DNA of 64,000 bases from Caballeronia choica (GTDB lineage: Bacteria; Pseudomonadota; Gammaproteobacteria; Burkholderiales; Burkholderiaceae), in the NCBI RefSeq assembly GCF_001544535.1, contig NZ_FCON02000004.1, positions 62,001-126,000 of the forward strand, in the 5' to 3' direction. Shown one piece after another: positions 17,900 to 27,190 of the stretch. Both the position numbers and the translations under genes were made by a program. The notes under the pieces are model-generated. The model ran no database searches. It saw only the letters and a list, made by a program, of their open reading frames with translations, and was not told the origin of the DNA. Every line of letters starts with the position of its first letter. The first letter of the stretch is position 1.

Positions 17900-20293
17900 T
17901 TACGCTGCCCTTGTCTGCACTGTTGCTTTTGTCTTTCCGTGGCCTGGCGCCGCGCTCGCTGCCGGCGGCGTCGCGCCCGGCTGAGCGGCGTCGTCCGCGA
18001 GTTGGAGAAACAGGATCGAGATTTGCGCGCCTTCGATCACATCGCCCGCTTTCGATCGATTGCGAATGTCGATGCGCGCGCCGTGCTCATCGACAATTTT
18101 CTTCACTGTTGCAAGACCCAGGCCCGTGCCCTTCGCCTTGGTCGTGACGTAAGGTTCGAACGCGCGCGACAGTATGCGCGCGGAGAAGCCCGGGCCGTTG
18201 TCCGATACCGTCAGCCGCACCGCGACACGCGCGTGTCCGGACGAGTCGGAGTCGCCATATTCTACTGTCCTCGTCTCCAGCAGCACGCGTGGCTCGGCCA
18301 CATCCGCTACCGCGTCCTGCGCATTTTGCAGGAGGTTGTGGATCACTTGCCGAAGCTGCGTCGCGTCGCCGCGGATCACCGGCAGCTTCGAGAGATCGAC
18401 GGCGATCGCGCTCTTGCCTTCTTCGATGCCGTACAGCGTCAGCACTTCCCCGACGAGATCGTTCAGTTGCAGATTGCCGAGCACTGCGGGCGGCGTCCGC
18501 GCGTATTCGCGGAAATCGTCGACCATCTGCTTCATCGCCTGCACCTGGTTCACGATGGTCGTGGCACCGCGCTTGAGCACGTCGGCGTCGTGCGGCGAGA
18601 GCTTGTCCGCGAGCTTCATCTGCAAACGCTCGGCGGAAAGCTGGATCGGCGTGAGCGGATTCTTGATCTCGTGCGCGAGGCGCCGCGCGACTTCGCCCCA
18701 CGCGACCGAGCGCTGCGCCGAGATCACGTCGGAGATGTCGTCGAACACCACGACGTAGCCGGTCGTCTCGGCGTCGTCAGTGTCGCTTTCGGTGGCGGTC
18801 AGCAACTGCGTGCCGCGCACGAGCAGCGTAAGCGGATCGTTCTCGCCGGGCACCGCGACGGCCAGCTGCTGCTGCCAGTGACCGCGATCGCCAACCGGCT
18901 GCCCGCTGCCGATGGCCGCCGCGTCGCGCTCGGCGAACGCCTTGCGCACCATCGCGCCGAACTCGGCGAGCACGTCGATCTGTTCGAGCGGCAAGTTCAG
19001 CGACGCATTGAACGGCTGGCGGAAAATACGTTCCGCGCCGCGATTCGCGGTGGTCAGCCGGAACTGCCGGTCGAATACGAACACGCCTGCCGTCAGGTTC
19101 GCGAGAATGCTTTCGAGGTACGCCTTCGAATGTTCCAGCGCGATGCGATTGTTCTCGACCGCCGCGCGCGCTTCCGACAACTGCCGCGTCATCGCGTTGA
19201 ACGACTGCGTGAGAAAGCCGAGTTCGTCGCGCGATTTCACTTCGCGCTTTGGCGTGTAGTCGCCCTCGGCGACCTCCTTCGTGCCCTGCGCGAGCAGGAA
19301 CAGCGGCCGCGCGAGCTGGTTGCCGAGCGCGAGCGCGAGGATCATCGCGATGAAAGTCGCGAGGAACAGCGCGAGCGTCAGCGTGCCGATATACATCTTG
19401 CGCAAGCCGGTCCGCCCGAGACGCTTCTCCTGATATTCGCGATACGCGCGCTGCACGGCGTCCGCGTTGTGCGCGAGCGCCTGGCTCACGGGCTGCTCGA
19501 TCTGCAGGAAGCGTTCGACGGGCTGCAATTCGGTGGTGGTCGGATCGGGGATCTTCACGATTACGCGCAGGCGCAACGCGCCCTTCGGCCCCGTCGCGCC
19601 GGGCTCGCCGTCGACCTCGCCTTCGATCGCACCATACGGACGATCGCGCGCCTGGTTGATCATCAGCGGCGTCGGCAGGTTGTCCGGCACGAGCGCCGAG
19701 AAATTGCTCGACGCCTGCGCGACCACGCGCACGTCGGGCGCGGTGCCGCCGCCGCTGCGCATCGGCTCGACGATGGTCGCGTCCTGCACGTTGAACTGAT
19801 CGCGCAAGCGAAGCAGCGTGAGCGTGAGGCTCGACGGATCGGCGCTCGAGAGCTGGTCGCTCATCAGGCGCCCCTTGTTCTGCAAATCCGAGAGCGAGGC
19901 GTCGAGCATCCCGCGCCCGAGATTGAGCCCCGATGTCAGCGCGGTTTCGACGTTCACGTCGAACCACGATTCGATGCTGCGCGACACGAACTGATACGAC
20001 ACGACATAAATGATCGCGCCCGGCACCACACCGACGAGCGCGAAGATGAACGCGAGCTTCGCGAGCAGCCGCGTGCCGAACTTGCCCTGCCGCACGCGCG
20101 ACACGATGATCAGCAAGAGCCCGGTGACGATCGCGAGGAACGTCAGCGCGACGGCGACGTTCGCGGCGTAGAGCCACGAATAATAGCGATCGAAGAATTC
20201 CGTGTTCGCACTGGCGAGCGCGAGCATCACGAGCAGCAGCACTGCCGTGATGGCGACGGTCGAAACCAGCAGTCGAACAACAAAACTTTTCAT
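17900..20293 (-). CDS. NtrY-like sensor histidine kinase
   Basis: A 797-residue membrane kinase. Two to three N-terminal transmembrane helices (residues ~5-110) are followed by a periplasmic loop, another helix near residue 315, a HAMP domain, a PAS domain and HisKA/HATPase modules. Visible motifs are the H box LAHEIKNPLTP, N box NLLQNAQDAV, G1 DNGPGF and G2 GTGLGLATVKK. It should phosphorylate the adjacent response regulator. The start gives MKSFVVRLLVS, 34 codons into a longer open frame. It lies 22 nt after the DUF4390 gene and probably shares the rsmB transcript. Its signal is unknown. Confidence 0.94.
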   Translation of the reverse strand: MKSFVVRLLVSTVAITAVLLLVMLALASANTEFFDRYYSWLYAANVAVALTFLAIVTGLLLIIVSRVRQGKFGTRLLAKLAFIFALVGVVPGAIIYVVSYQFVSRSIESWFDVNVETALTSGLNLGRGMLDASLSDLQNKGRLMSDQLSSADPSSLTLTLLRLRDQFNVQDATIVEPMRSGGGTAPDVRVVAQASSNFSALVPDNLPTPLMINQARDRPYGAIEGEVDGEPGATGPKGALRLRVIVKIPDPTTTELQPVERFLQIEQPVSQALAHNADAVQRAYREYQEKRLGRTGLRKMYIGTLTLALFLATFIAMILALALGNQLARPLFLLAQGTKEVAEGDYTPKREVKSRDELGFLTQSFNAMTRQLSEARAAVENNRIALEHSKAYLESILANLTAGVFVFDRQFRLTTANRGAERIFRQPFNASLNLPLEQIDVLAEFGAMVRKAFAERDAAAIGSGQPVGDRGHWQQQLAVAVPGENDPLTLLVRGTQLLTATESDTDDAETTGYVVVFDDISDVISAQRSVAWGEVARRLAHEIKNPLTPIQLSAERLQMKLADKLSPHDADVLKRGATTIVNQVQAMKQMVDDFREYARTPPAVLGNLQLNDLVGEVLTLYGIEEGKSAIAVDLSKLPVIRGDATQLRQVIHNLLQNAQDAVADVAEPRVLLETRTVEYGDSDSSGHARVAVRLTVSDNGPGFSARILSRAFEPYVTTKAKGTGLGLATVKKIVDEHGARIDIRNRSKAGDVIEGAQISILFLQLADDAAQPGATPPAASAAPGHGKTKATVQTRAA

Positions 20294-20315
20294 GTCCGTG
20301 CGACGCCGGCGGAGT

Positions 20316-20912
20316 TTATTTAGCACGCTCAGTCGCCGTAAAGGTAAACCGCTTCCAGTCGGAAGCGAGGCTCCAGTCGCGATTGTTGACCGCATCGATC
20401 TGGAAGGGCTTGGGCATCAATGCGATGTCGAGCTGCATGCGCACCGATGCGTTGTAGGTCTCGCCGGGCTTCACCTGCATGCGATCGATGACGTGCCACG
20501 AGGTCACGTGCTTGATCACATCGAGCGCTTCATTGAGCGAGCTGAAGCCGAGTTGCAAGCCGCCCGTCGATACGCGGTACTCGCGCGTCAGCGGCTGAAA
20601 CGACAGGCGAATGCTCTGCGAGACGTTCACCGGCTCTTCGTCGAACCAGTACCAGCGCGGCCGCGACAGGTTGAAATCAGTGGTGAAATAAAGCGGCACG
20701 CCCTTGTTGACGGCGTCTTCGAGGCTGCTGTTGAGATCGAAATCGAAGCGGGCATCGAGGCTCCAGCCGCTGCCGTCCGCCTGCAGCGAAGCCCGCTGCA
20801 CGGCGATCGGGTCGGCGAGTGCGGGATCGGCCGCGACGAGGCTCAGGAGCAGAGCCAGCGCAGTCCAGACCACGGCCACAAGCCGAAGCGGGAAAAAGCG
20901 TTTGATCGTCAC
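20316..20912 (-). CDS. DUF4390 exported protein
   Basis: A 198-residue protein with a signal peptide (hydrophobic residues ~10-33, ending ALADPI) and a beta-rich body carrying DWSLASDWKRF near its end, matching the DUF4390 family as seen between rsmB and ntrY in betaproteobacteria. Its function is not established. The ATG overlaps the rsmB TGA (ATGA), and the kinase gene follows after 22 nt, suggesting an envelope-linked role or sensing partner, which is inference. Confidence 0.85.
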   Translation of the reverse strand: MTIKRFFPLRLVAVVWTALALLLSLVAADPALADPIAVQRASLQADGSGWSLDARFDFDLNSSLEDAVNKGVPLYFTTDFNLSRPRWYWFDEEPVNVSQSIRLSFQPLTREYRVSTGGLQLGFSSLNEALDVIKHVTSWHVIDRMQVKPGETYNASVRMQLDIALMPKPFQIDAVNNRDWSLASDWKRFTFTATERAK

Positions 20913-22390
20913 CGTTTCTGAAAGCGCGCGTAGAAGAATCCGTCGTGGTCCGCGATGGGTTCCGCGTCCCGGTTCGATGTGGTGGGGGTACGATGCGCCT
21001 CGCCCGGACCGGGTTCCGCACCATGCGCGCCGCCCGGTGAGTCTTGCGAAGAAGCGGTGCTCGCGCGGGCGTTAGTCGGCAATAATTGCCCCGGCGCGTC
21101 CAATCGTACCGCATCTTCGTGCGTGGCTCCAAACCACTGCGCCTGCAACTCGCCCTCTTCGGGGAAGATGGAACACGTGACGTAAAGGAGTTCGCCGCCC
21201 GTCGCGACGAGCGGCCACAGCGCAGCCAGAATGCGCCGCTGCTCTTCGACGAGCGCCGCGATGTCCGACGGACGGCGCAACCAGCGGATGTCAGGATGAC
21301 GCCGCACGATGCCCGATGCCGAACACGGCACGTCGGCGAGGATGCGGTCGAACGGATCGCCATCGGACCAGCCGGAGGGGTCGCCCGCATCGCCCACGCG
21401 GATTTCGGCTTCCAGTTTGAGACGCTCGAGGTTCTGCCTGATCCGGCCTGCGCGCTGGGCATCGCTTTCGAGCGCGATCAACTCGACATTCGCCAGTTCC
21501 AGTACGTGCCCCGTCTTGCCGCCGGGCGCCGCGCACGCGTCGAGCACGCGCATGCCGTCCTTCGCGCCGAGCAGTTGCGCCGCGACTTGCGCGCCCGCGT
21601 CCTGAACGGAGACGACGCCGTCGTCGAAGCCGGGGATCTTGTCGACCGGCATCGGCGTTTGCAGGCGCACCGCATGTTCACCGGCCATGTGCGCCTCGAT
21701 GTTCGCGGACTTCAGCGCGTCGAGATAAGCGGCGACGCTCGTGCGGCGCGTGTTCACGCGCAGCGTCAGCGGACCTTGCCGGTTGCCGGCCTCCAGAATG
21801 CTTTCCCACGCGTCGGGCTGGCCGCGCTTCACGGCGTCGATCCACCACGCCGGGTAGTTCCAGCGCGCCACCGAGTCCTGCTGAACGTCGGCGAGCAGCT
21901 TTTCGCGATCGCGCAGGAAACTGCGCAACACGGCGTTCACCAGGCCCTTTGCGAAAGCGAGTTCGCGGCGGGCCGCAATCGCGTTGACTGCCTGGTCGAC
22001 GACCGTGAACGGCGTGTACGCCGCGTGCGCTTCATCGTCGACGAGCAAGGCGAACGCGCACACGAGCACGTTTGAGACATGGGGAAGCGGCGCCTTGCGC
22101 ACGAGTTTGTGCAGGAGCGCATCGGCGACGGCGAGGCGGCGCATCGCGCGATACGCGATGTCCTGCGTCGCGCCGCGCGCCGCCGCGTGGGATGTCGAGG
22201 CCATCACGGTTTGCAGCGCCGCGGGCAACGCCGCGCCGGCGCGCACGGCGCCGACGGCTTGCGCCGCGCCGTCGAGCGCGAACGCAAGCGAATCGGGGGC
22301 GAGGTGCAGCGTGCCGAGACGGGCGTCGGACGGCGCTCTCGCCTGATCGGACGATGAAACGGCGCGTCGCCGGGAAGGCTTGTCGGTCAT
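20909..22390 (-). CDS. rsmB: 16S rRNA (cytosine-967-C5) methyltransferase RsmB
   Basis: A 493-residue SAM-dependent rRNA m5C methyltransferase. It has an N-terminal NusB-like domain (about residues 50-190) and a Rossmann methyltransferase domain with DACAAPGGKTGH, the VPCSASG motif and the catalytic-Cys TCSIFPEE motif. A ~45-residue Ser/Pro/Gly-rich insert near the C-terminus (around TASSQDSPGGAHG) is unusual but leaves the motifs intact. It overlaps the DUF4390 gene and is the first gene of the apparent rsmB-DUF4390-ntrY-ntrX unit. Confidence 0.96.
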   Translation of the reverse strand: MTDKPSRRRAVSSSDQARAPSDARLGTLHLAPDSLAFALDGAAQAVGAVRAGAALPAALQTVMASTSHAAARGATQDIAYRAMRRLAVADALLHKLVRKAPLPHVSNVLVCAFALLVDDEAHAAYTPFTVVDQAVNAIAARRELAFAKGLVNAVLRSFLRDREKLLADVQQDSVARWNYPAWWIDAVKRGQPDAWESILEAGNRQGPLTLRVNTRRTSVAAYLDALKSANIEAHMAGEHAVRLQTPMPVDKIPGFDDGVVSVQDAGAQVAAQLLGAKDGMRVLDACAAPGGKTGHVLELANVELIALESDAQRAGRIRQNLERLKLEAEIRVGDAGDPSGWSDGDPFDRILADVPCSASGIVRRHPDIRWLRRPSDIAALVEEQRRILAALWPLVATGGELLYVTCSIFPEEGELQAQWFGATHEDAVRLDAPGQLLPTNARASTASSQDSPGGAHGAEPGPGEAHRTPTTSNRDAEPIADHDGFFYARFQKR

Positions 22391-22734
22391 GTGGCAGCCA
22401 GGACGTCGAGCGGCAAGATGCCGGCTCGCACAAAACGGGGATTGTAACTTGCGGGGGAGATGCGGCAGAAAGGGACGCTTTGGATGATGAAATGGCGTGC
22501 TGACTTCGGGAAAAGCGGAATAACCAAACGATAGATTTTGAACGCCTGCGAGCGGTTCGGCCCAGTCGAGCCCCGATCTACAACAGTCCTACATGTTACG
22601 CTCCGGCACCTGTATACAGCGCTCGACGCCTGCCGTCGACAACATCGCCGCGCTCGCTAGATGCCGGACCACCAAGCCTGCGCGTCGATCGCCCCTGCAA
22701 CTGCTTTACTTTGTCAACGTTATATACTAGCTCG
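22391..22734. other. intergenic, rsmB upstream region and accessory-gene boundary
   Basis: This 344-bp stretch without a recognised gene separates divergent rsmB (minus) and the frameshifted phosphoribosyltransferase gene (plus). Base composition falls from GC-rich to AT-richer toward 22700-22740. A perfect palindrome CTGTATACAG lies at 22610-22619, and TATACT at 22723-22728 may be the -10 of the plus-strand gene. No tRNA or target-site duplication was seen. Confidence 0.4.
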
Positions 22735-23668
22735 ATGATTACTCGCACAACCGGGAGTGGTCCCGACGATCAAAAAAGCTCCGCTAAGACATCGCTCGTC
22801 GGCAAGTTTGCGCCACACCCTGCACCGACGCGCGAGTTTGGCTTTCCGTCGAGAATCGAGGAGCCAATTTATCTCTTCCGCGACGATGGCGATTTGAAGG
22901 CGCACCCGCGATACTCTGAGGCAAAGAGAGGTTCAACTGACGCCGCGATTGAGTTGGTCCACGATTTGGCGGTGCCGTTGCTTAATCGCGTTTATGAACT
23001 CATGGTGCAAGGCTTTATTTCAGAAGACGTTATCTTTTTGGCACCGCATGCTCGGGAGGCGTCGGGTGATAACGCAATACCACAGGTGCTATCCGCGTTG
23101 CTGTCAGTTGGAGGCGGCGAATTGGACCGCGACATTGTCCAGACATCGAAGGTGTATCACCGGCCCGGACCCAATGGAACGGCTGAACTTTCGCCCTTCT
23201 TTTCATGGGCGAGTCAAGCGCGGCCGCGATTACGTGCTTGTCGATGATGTGACGACTTTGGGAGGCACTCTGTGCGATTTAGCTGACTTCGTGATAAGGG
23301 GCGGCGGCACCCCGGTCGCGGCCGTCGTAATCGTAAATGCAAGTCGGTCTGGCAAGCTCTATGCAAATCAGAAGACCGTGAACCTACTCGAAGCGAGGTT
23401 TGGAAATGAAATCCGAGAAATCCTTAACATCGCCCCCCACGCGCTCACGTTCGACGAAGCACAGTATCTCATCGGGTTCCGTTCTGCTGAGGAAATCAGA
23501 GGTCGCAGTGCTCAAGCGCGGGAAAAAACAGATATCCGACTCCGCGCAAAAGGCATTCTCCTCGCTCAAGCCGGCAATCCCCAAAAAATGATGCGCCGTC
23601 GAAACCGCTTTCCTGGTGGAAGCGCGAAGCCCGTGACAAGCCACTGGATCGGGAAGCAAAGAAAATGA
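22735..23668 (+). pseudogene. phosphoribosyltransferase-fold protein, split by +1 frameshift
   Basis: Two frames together encode one recognisable PRTase-fold protein. The first (ATG at 22735, open to 23247) gives the N-terminal half with PIYLFRDDG, FLAPHAREASGDNAIPQ and IVQTSKVYHRPGPNG. The second, read one base further on, gives GRDYVLVDDVTTLGGT, the PRPP-binding loop, and ends at 23668. Removing one T from the run at 23200-23203 joins the halves as SPFF-HGRVKRG. It resembles stand-alone PRTases often carried on mobile elements; substrate unknown. GC is visibly lower than in the neighbours. It lies between rsmB and htpX, both on the minus strand. It could be a true pseudogene, a sequencing error or a programmed shift. 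Confidence 0.75.
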
Positions 23669-23705
23669 ACCGTGCTCACGGCGGATTACGGCGTGACCAC
23701 GGTTC
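23662..23705 (-). terminator. terminator downstream of htpX
   Basis: A 14-bp stem with one mismatch (23667-23680 with 23692-23705, outer arms GAACCGTG/CACGGTTC) is followed on the minus strand by ATTTTC. It lies 16 nt past the htpX stop, and its left arm overlaps the stop of the convergent PRTase frame. Confidence 0.7.
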
Positions 23706-23720
23706 AACCCGACAGCGCCC

Positions 23721-24578
23721 TTACTCCATGCGCCCCGTGCGCGCCATTTCCATCAGCCGCGCGACACGCTCTTCAGTCGCCGGGTGCGTCGAGAACAGAT
23801 TCGCGATGCCGCCACCCGACAACGGATTCATGATCATCATCTGCGCGGTGGCCGGATGCGCCTCGGCGGTGGGAAACGGCACGCCCGACGCGTAAGCGTG
23901 AATCTTCTCCAGCGCACTTGCGAGCGCCTGCGGATCGCCGGAAATCTGCGCGCCGCCACGGTCGGCCTCGAACTCGCGCGCACGGGAGATCGCCATCTGG
24001 ATCAGCGCGCCGGCAATCGGCGCAAGGATCGCCACCGCGATACTCGCAATCGGATTCGACGGACGGCCTTCCGAATCGCGGCCGCCGAAGAACATCGCGA
24101 AGTTCGCGAGCGCCGAGATCGCGCCGGCCATCGTCGCGGAAACGGTCGAGATCAGGATGTCGCGATGCTTCACGTGCGCGAGTTCGTGCGCCATCACGCC
24201 GCGCATTTCGCGCTCGGACAACACGCGCAGGATGCCGGTCGTGGCCGCGACGGCCGCGTGCTCCGGATTGCGGCCGGTCGCGAACGCGTTCGGCGCGTCT
24301 TCGTTGATCAGGTAGACGCGCGGCATCGGCAACTGCGCGCGCGTGGCGAGATCGCGCACCATGCGATAGAACTGCGGCGCGCTGGTTTCGTCGACTTCCT
24401 GCGCGTTGTACATGCGCAGGACCATCTTGTCCGAGAACCAGTACGAAAAGAAATTCATGCCGAGCGCGACGAGGAGCGCGAGCATCATCCCCTTCGACCC
24501 GCCGATCATTCCACCGATAACGACAAAAAGGGCCGTGATCGCTGCCATCAGCATCGCGGTTTTGACCCAATTGAACAT
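23721..24578 (-). CDS. htpX: membrane zinc protease HtpX
   Basis: A 285-residue M48B peptidase of inner-membrane quality control. Two N-terminal transmembrane helices (residues ~7-50) precede the zinc site HELAH in [14 protein letters not shown], then two further hydrophobic segments and the third ligand in EFEADRGGA. The C-terminus [13 protein letters not shown] is typical. A GAGGAG ribosome-binding site precedes the ATG. It degrades damaged membrane proteins with FtsH in E. coli. Confidence 0.97.
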   Translation of the reverse strand: MFNWVKTAMLMAAITALFVVIGGMIGGSKGMMLALLVALGMNFFSYWFSDKMVLRMYNAQEVDETSAPQFYRMVRDLATRAQLPMPRVYLINEDAPNAFATGRNPEHAAVAATTGILRVLSEREMRGVMAHELAHVKHRDILISTVSATMAGAISALANFAMFFGGRDSEGRPSNPIASIAVAILAPIAGALIQMAISRAREFEADRGGAQISGDPQALASALEKIHAYASGVPFPTAEAHPATAQMMIMNPLSGGGIANLFSTHPATEERVARLMEMARTGRME

Positions 24579-24696
24579 GTCTTGAACTCCTCACCCTTTA
24601 TCAGATGCGCGTCTCGCGCGAATGGCCCGCAGCACGATCGCCCCGGCCCACGGTTGTAAGCAAAACGTTAGATATGGGCGTCGTCCGATAATTCAA

Positions 24697-25341
24697 TTAC
24701 CTGTGTGAAGTCGCGAGCTTTATTCCAAGTCCGACAAATCCGCTGCCAACGCCCCGGTCCAGCCAGCGTTTCACGCCCGGCTTGCCGGCAAAGCGTTGCG
24801 TCACGCTGCCCGCGATCCATGCGACGAAACTGTTCCAGACGGTGCTCATCAGGATGAAGACGAGGCCGAGCGCGAGGAACGCCAGCACCTTGTGCGGACT
24901 GTCGGCTGCGACGAACTGCGGGAAGAACGACACGAAGAACAACACGACCTTCGGATTCAGCACGTTCGTGACGAATCCTTGCGCGAAAAGCTGGCGCAGC
25001 GACTTGGGTGCGGTTTTGGCGTTCGGCGTGTCGTCCGTGCCGGTTTTGGCGTCCGGATTGGCGAAGATCAACCGCAAGCCGAGATAGATCAAATAGATTG
25101 CGCCGGCAAACTTGACGACGGTGAAAGCCGTCGCCGATGCCGCCAGCAGCGCCGTCAGGCCGAACGCGCACGCAAGCGTATGCACGATGCAGCCGGCCGA
25201 TATGCCGAGCGCCGACACGATGCCCGCGCCACGGCCCTGCGCGACGCTGCGCCCGACGATGTAGGCGGTGTCGGGGCCAGGCGTGACGTTCAGCAGGAAG
25301 ACTGCGACGAGAAAGAGGGTGAAACTGGTAATGCCGAGCAT
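24697..25341 (-). CDS. LysE/RhtB family amino-acid exporter
   Basis: A 214-residue inner-membrane protein with about six hydrophobic segments and family blocks NVTPGPDTAYIVGRSV near the N-terminus and GFVTNVLNPKVVLFFVSFFPQF in the middle. Family members export lysine, threonine, homoserine lactone or related compounds; the substrate cannot be assigned. GGAG lies 7 nt before the ATG but sits in the 3' arm of a perfect hairpin, suggesting translational control. It follows fmt on the same strand by 112 nt. Confidence 0.93.
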   Translation of the reverse strand: MLGITSFTLFLVAVFLLNVTPGPDTAYIVGRSVAQGRGAGIVSALGISAGCIVHTLACAFGLTALLAASATAFTVVKFAGAIYLIYLGLRLIFANPDAKTGTDDTPNAKTAPKSLRQLFAQGFVTNVLNPKVVLFFVSFFPQFVAADSPHKVLAFLALGLVFILMSTVWNSFVAWIAGSVTQRFAGKPGVKRWLDRGVGSGFVGLGIKLATSHR

Positions 25342-25348
25342 CGGAGGA

Positions 25349-25394
25349 CTCCAGGCGACTCGTTATTCTGAGTCTTTGATTCTAGCGCCTGGAG
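25349..25394 (-). promoter_or_regulatory. hairpin sequestering the lysE ribosome-binding site
   Basis: On the minus-strand RNA, arms CTCCAGGCG (25394-25386) and CGCCTGGAG (25357-25349) pair perfectly over 9 bp, and an inner GACTC/GAGTC hairpin lies between them. The 3' arm contains the GGAG 7 nt before the lysE start codon. No T run follows, so it is not a terminator. Confidence 0.6.
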
Positions 25395-25453
25395 CCTTGG
25401 CCGTACGGCTTGAGGCGTGACGACAGGCTTCATGCAGAAGCCCTGCGGCTGGC

Positions 25454-26446
25454 CTACGCTTTGGCCGCCGATTCGGGGATCGCGAAACGCTGGCCGATTT
25501 CGAAATTCGCGCCGGTGAGGAATTCGCGCACCGGCAGGCGCTTGCCGCCCGGCTTCTGCAATTGCGTGAGCCGCAGCGCACCTTCGCCGCACGCGACGAC
25601 CACGCCGTCCGTCGAAACCGCGACGATCGTGCCCGGTTCCGCCGCTGGGGCCGCGTCCGAAACTCCGGCCGCCCAGATTTTCACCGCGACACCGTCGAGC
25701 GTGCCGAACGCGCCGGGAAACGGATCGAACGCACGAACCTGACGCGCAAGCGCGTCGGCGGGACGGCGCCAGTCGAGCGCCGCTTCGTGCTTGGCGATTT
25801 TCTCCGCGTAGGTCGCGCCTTCGTCCGGCTGAGGCGTCGACGGGAGCGCGCCGTCGCGTTCGAGATCGCGCAGCGCCTGCACGATCAGATCCGCGCCGAG
25901 TTGCGCCAGACGGTCATGCAGGCTTCCGGTCGTATCGTCGGGCAGGATCGATACGCGCGCTTCGCGGATCATCGCGCCCGTGTCGAGGCCGGCGTCCATC
26001 TGCATCAGCGTGATGCCGGTTTCAGCGTCGCCTGCCTCGATCGCGCGATGGATCGGCGCGGCGCCACGCCAGCGCGGCAACAGCGACCCGTGAATGTTGA
26101 TCGAGCCGTGCGGCGCGATATCGAGGACTTCCTGCGGCAGGATCAACCCGTAAGCGGCGACCACCATCACATCGTGCGGCGTGGCGCGCAGCATGTCGAT
26201 GGCCGCCGACGCTTCCTGCGGATACTTGCCATTACGGCGCAGCGAAGTCGGCTGGGCGACTTTCAGGTCGCGCTCCAGCGCGAAGCGCTTCACCGGACTC
26301 GCCGTCAGCTTCATGCCGCGCCCGGCCGGCCGGTCCGGTTGCGTCAGCACGAGCGGCACGCTGAATCCCGCTGCGTGGATGGCCGCTAGCGCGGCGGCGG
26401 CAAACTCCGGGGTTCCGGCAAAAACGACACGCAGCGATTGGGTCAT
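25454..26446 (-). CDS. fmt: methionyl-tRNA formyltransferase
   Basis: A 330-residue enzyme that formylates initiator Met-tRNA using 10-formyl-tetrahydrofolate. It shows [11 protein letters not shown] at the N-terminus, the folate/catalytic block [18 protein letters not shown] (Asn-His-Asp type, NIHGS) and a C-terminal OB-like domain ending with [18 protein letters not shown]. It lies 41 nt downstream of def, the standard def-fmt pair. Confidence 0.98.
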   Translation of the reverse strand: MTQSLRVVFAGTPEFAAAALAAIHAAGFSVPLVLTQPDRPAGRGMKLTASPVKRFALERDLKVAQPTSLRRNGKYPQEASAAIDMLRATPHDVMVVAAYGLILPQEVLDIAPHGSINIHGSLLPRWRGAAPIHRAIEAGDAETGITLMQMDAGLDTGAMIREARVSILPDDTTGSLHDRLAQLGADLIVQALRDLERDGALPSTPQPDEGATYAEKIAKHEAALDWRRPADALARQVRAFDPFPGAFGTLDGVAVKIWAAGVSDAAPAAEPGTIVAVSTDGVVVACGEGALRLTQLQKPGGKRLPVREFLTGANFEIGQRFAIPESAAKA

Positions 26447-26487
26447 CGATCAGGCAACCTGCAAATACATCAGTGACGAAACGGGCC

Positions 26488-26991
26488 TTACAGCGCCTTC
26501 TCGAGCTTCTTCATCTTGCCGCGAATACGTGTCTGCTTCAGTTGCGACAGGTATTCGACAAACACGTGCCCTTCCAGATGGTCCATCTCGTGCTGGATGC
26601 ACACGGCGAGCAGCCCTTCGCACTCGATTTCGAAGGATTCGCCCTTCTCGTTGAGCGCCTTCACGCGCACTTTTTCCTGACGCTCGACGAAATCGTAGAT
26701 GCCGGGCACCGACAAGCAGCCCTCTTCCCACTCCTTCAGTGCGTCGCTCTCCCAGACGATCTCCGGGTTGATGAAGACCTGCAACTCGTCGTGCGCGTCC
26801 GATACGTCGATCACGATCACACGCTCGTGCACGTCCACCTGCGTGGCCGCGAGGCCGACGCCGGGCGCGGAGTACATCGTCTCGGCCATGTCGGCGACGA
26901 GCTTGCGAATGCGGTCATCGACGACGGCGACGGGCTTCGCCACCTTGTTCAGCCGCTTGTCCGGGTAGTGAAGAATTTTGAGCAGAGCCAT
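26488..26991 (-). CDS. def: peptide deformylase
   Basis: A 167-residue metallo-enzyme removing the N-formyl group from nascent proteins. All three motifs are present: [16 protein letters not shown] with the metal Cys, and HEMDHLEG with the two metal histidines. The start is the ATG giving [14 protein letters not shown]; the frame runs 67 codons further upstream without similarity. It is divergent from dprA across 199 bp. Confidence 0.98.
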   Translation of the reverse strand: MALLKILHYPDKRLNKVAKPVAVVDDRIRKLVADMAETMYSAPGVGLAATQVDVHERVIVIDVSDAHDELQVFINPEIVWESDALKEWEEGCLSVPGIYDFVERQEKVRVKALNEKGESFEIECEGLLAVCIQHEMDHLEGHVFVEYLSQLKQTRIRGKMKKLEKAL

Positions 26992-27190
26992 GTTTCGGAT
27001 TATCGGCGCGCACTGCGGCGCGCGAAAGTCGGCCATTCGGCCAGGTTGCGGGTGGGTGCCGGGGTACGGAAGATAAGCGGCTGAATCCTGTCGATTCAAC
27101 GCCGCCGGACCTGGACGGCGCCGCGTTGCATGCACGCAGGCGCGACCGGACGACGACCCTTTTTGTGTTTCGGAATATGAAAATTTTAAC

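Noticed and set aside
17246-20323. Long plus-strand ORF (1025 codons) opposite the ntrYX-like genes
   Set aside because: Same reason: the sensor kinase and regulator on the other strand carry all recognisable motifs.
22610-22619. CTGTATACAG palindrome as a LexA site
   Set aside because: The half-sites are too close; the LexA motif is CTGT-N8-ACAG, so the spacer does not fit.
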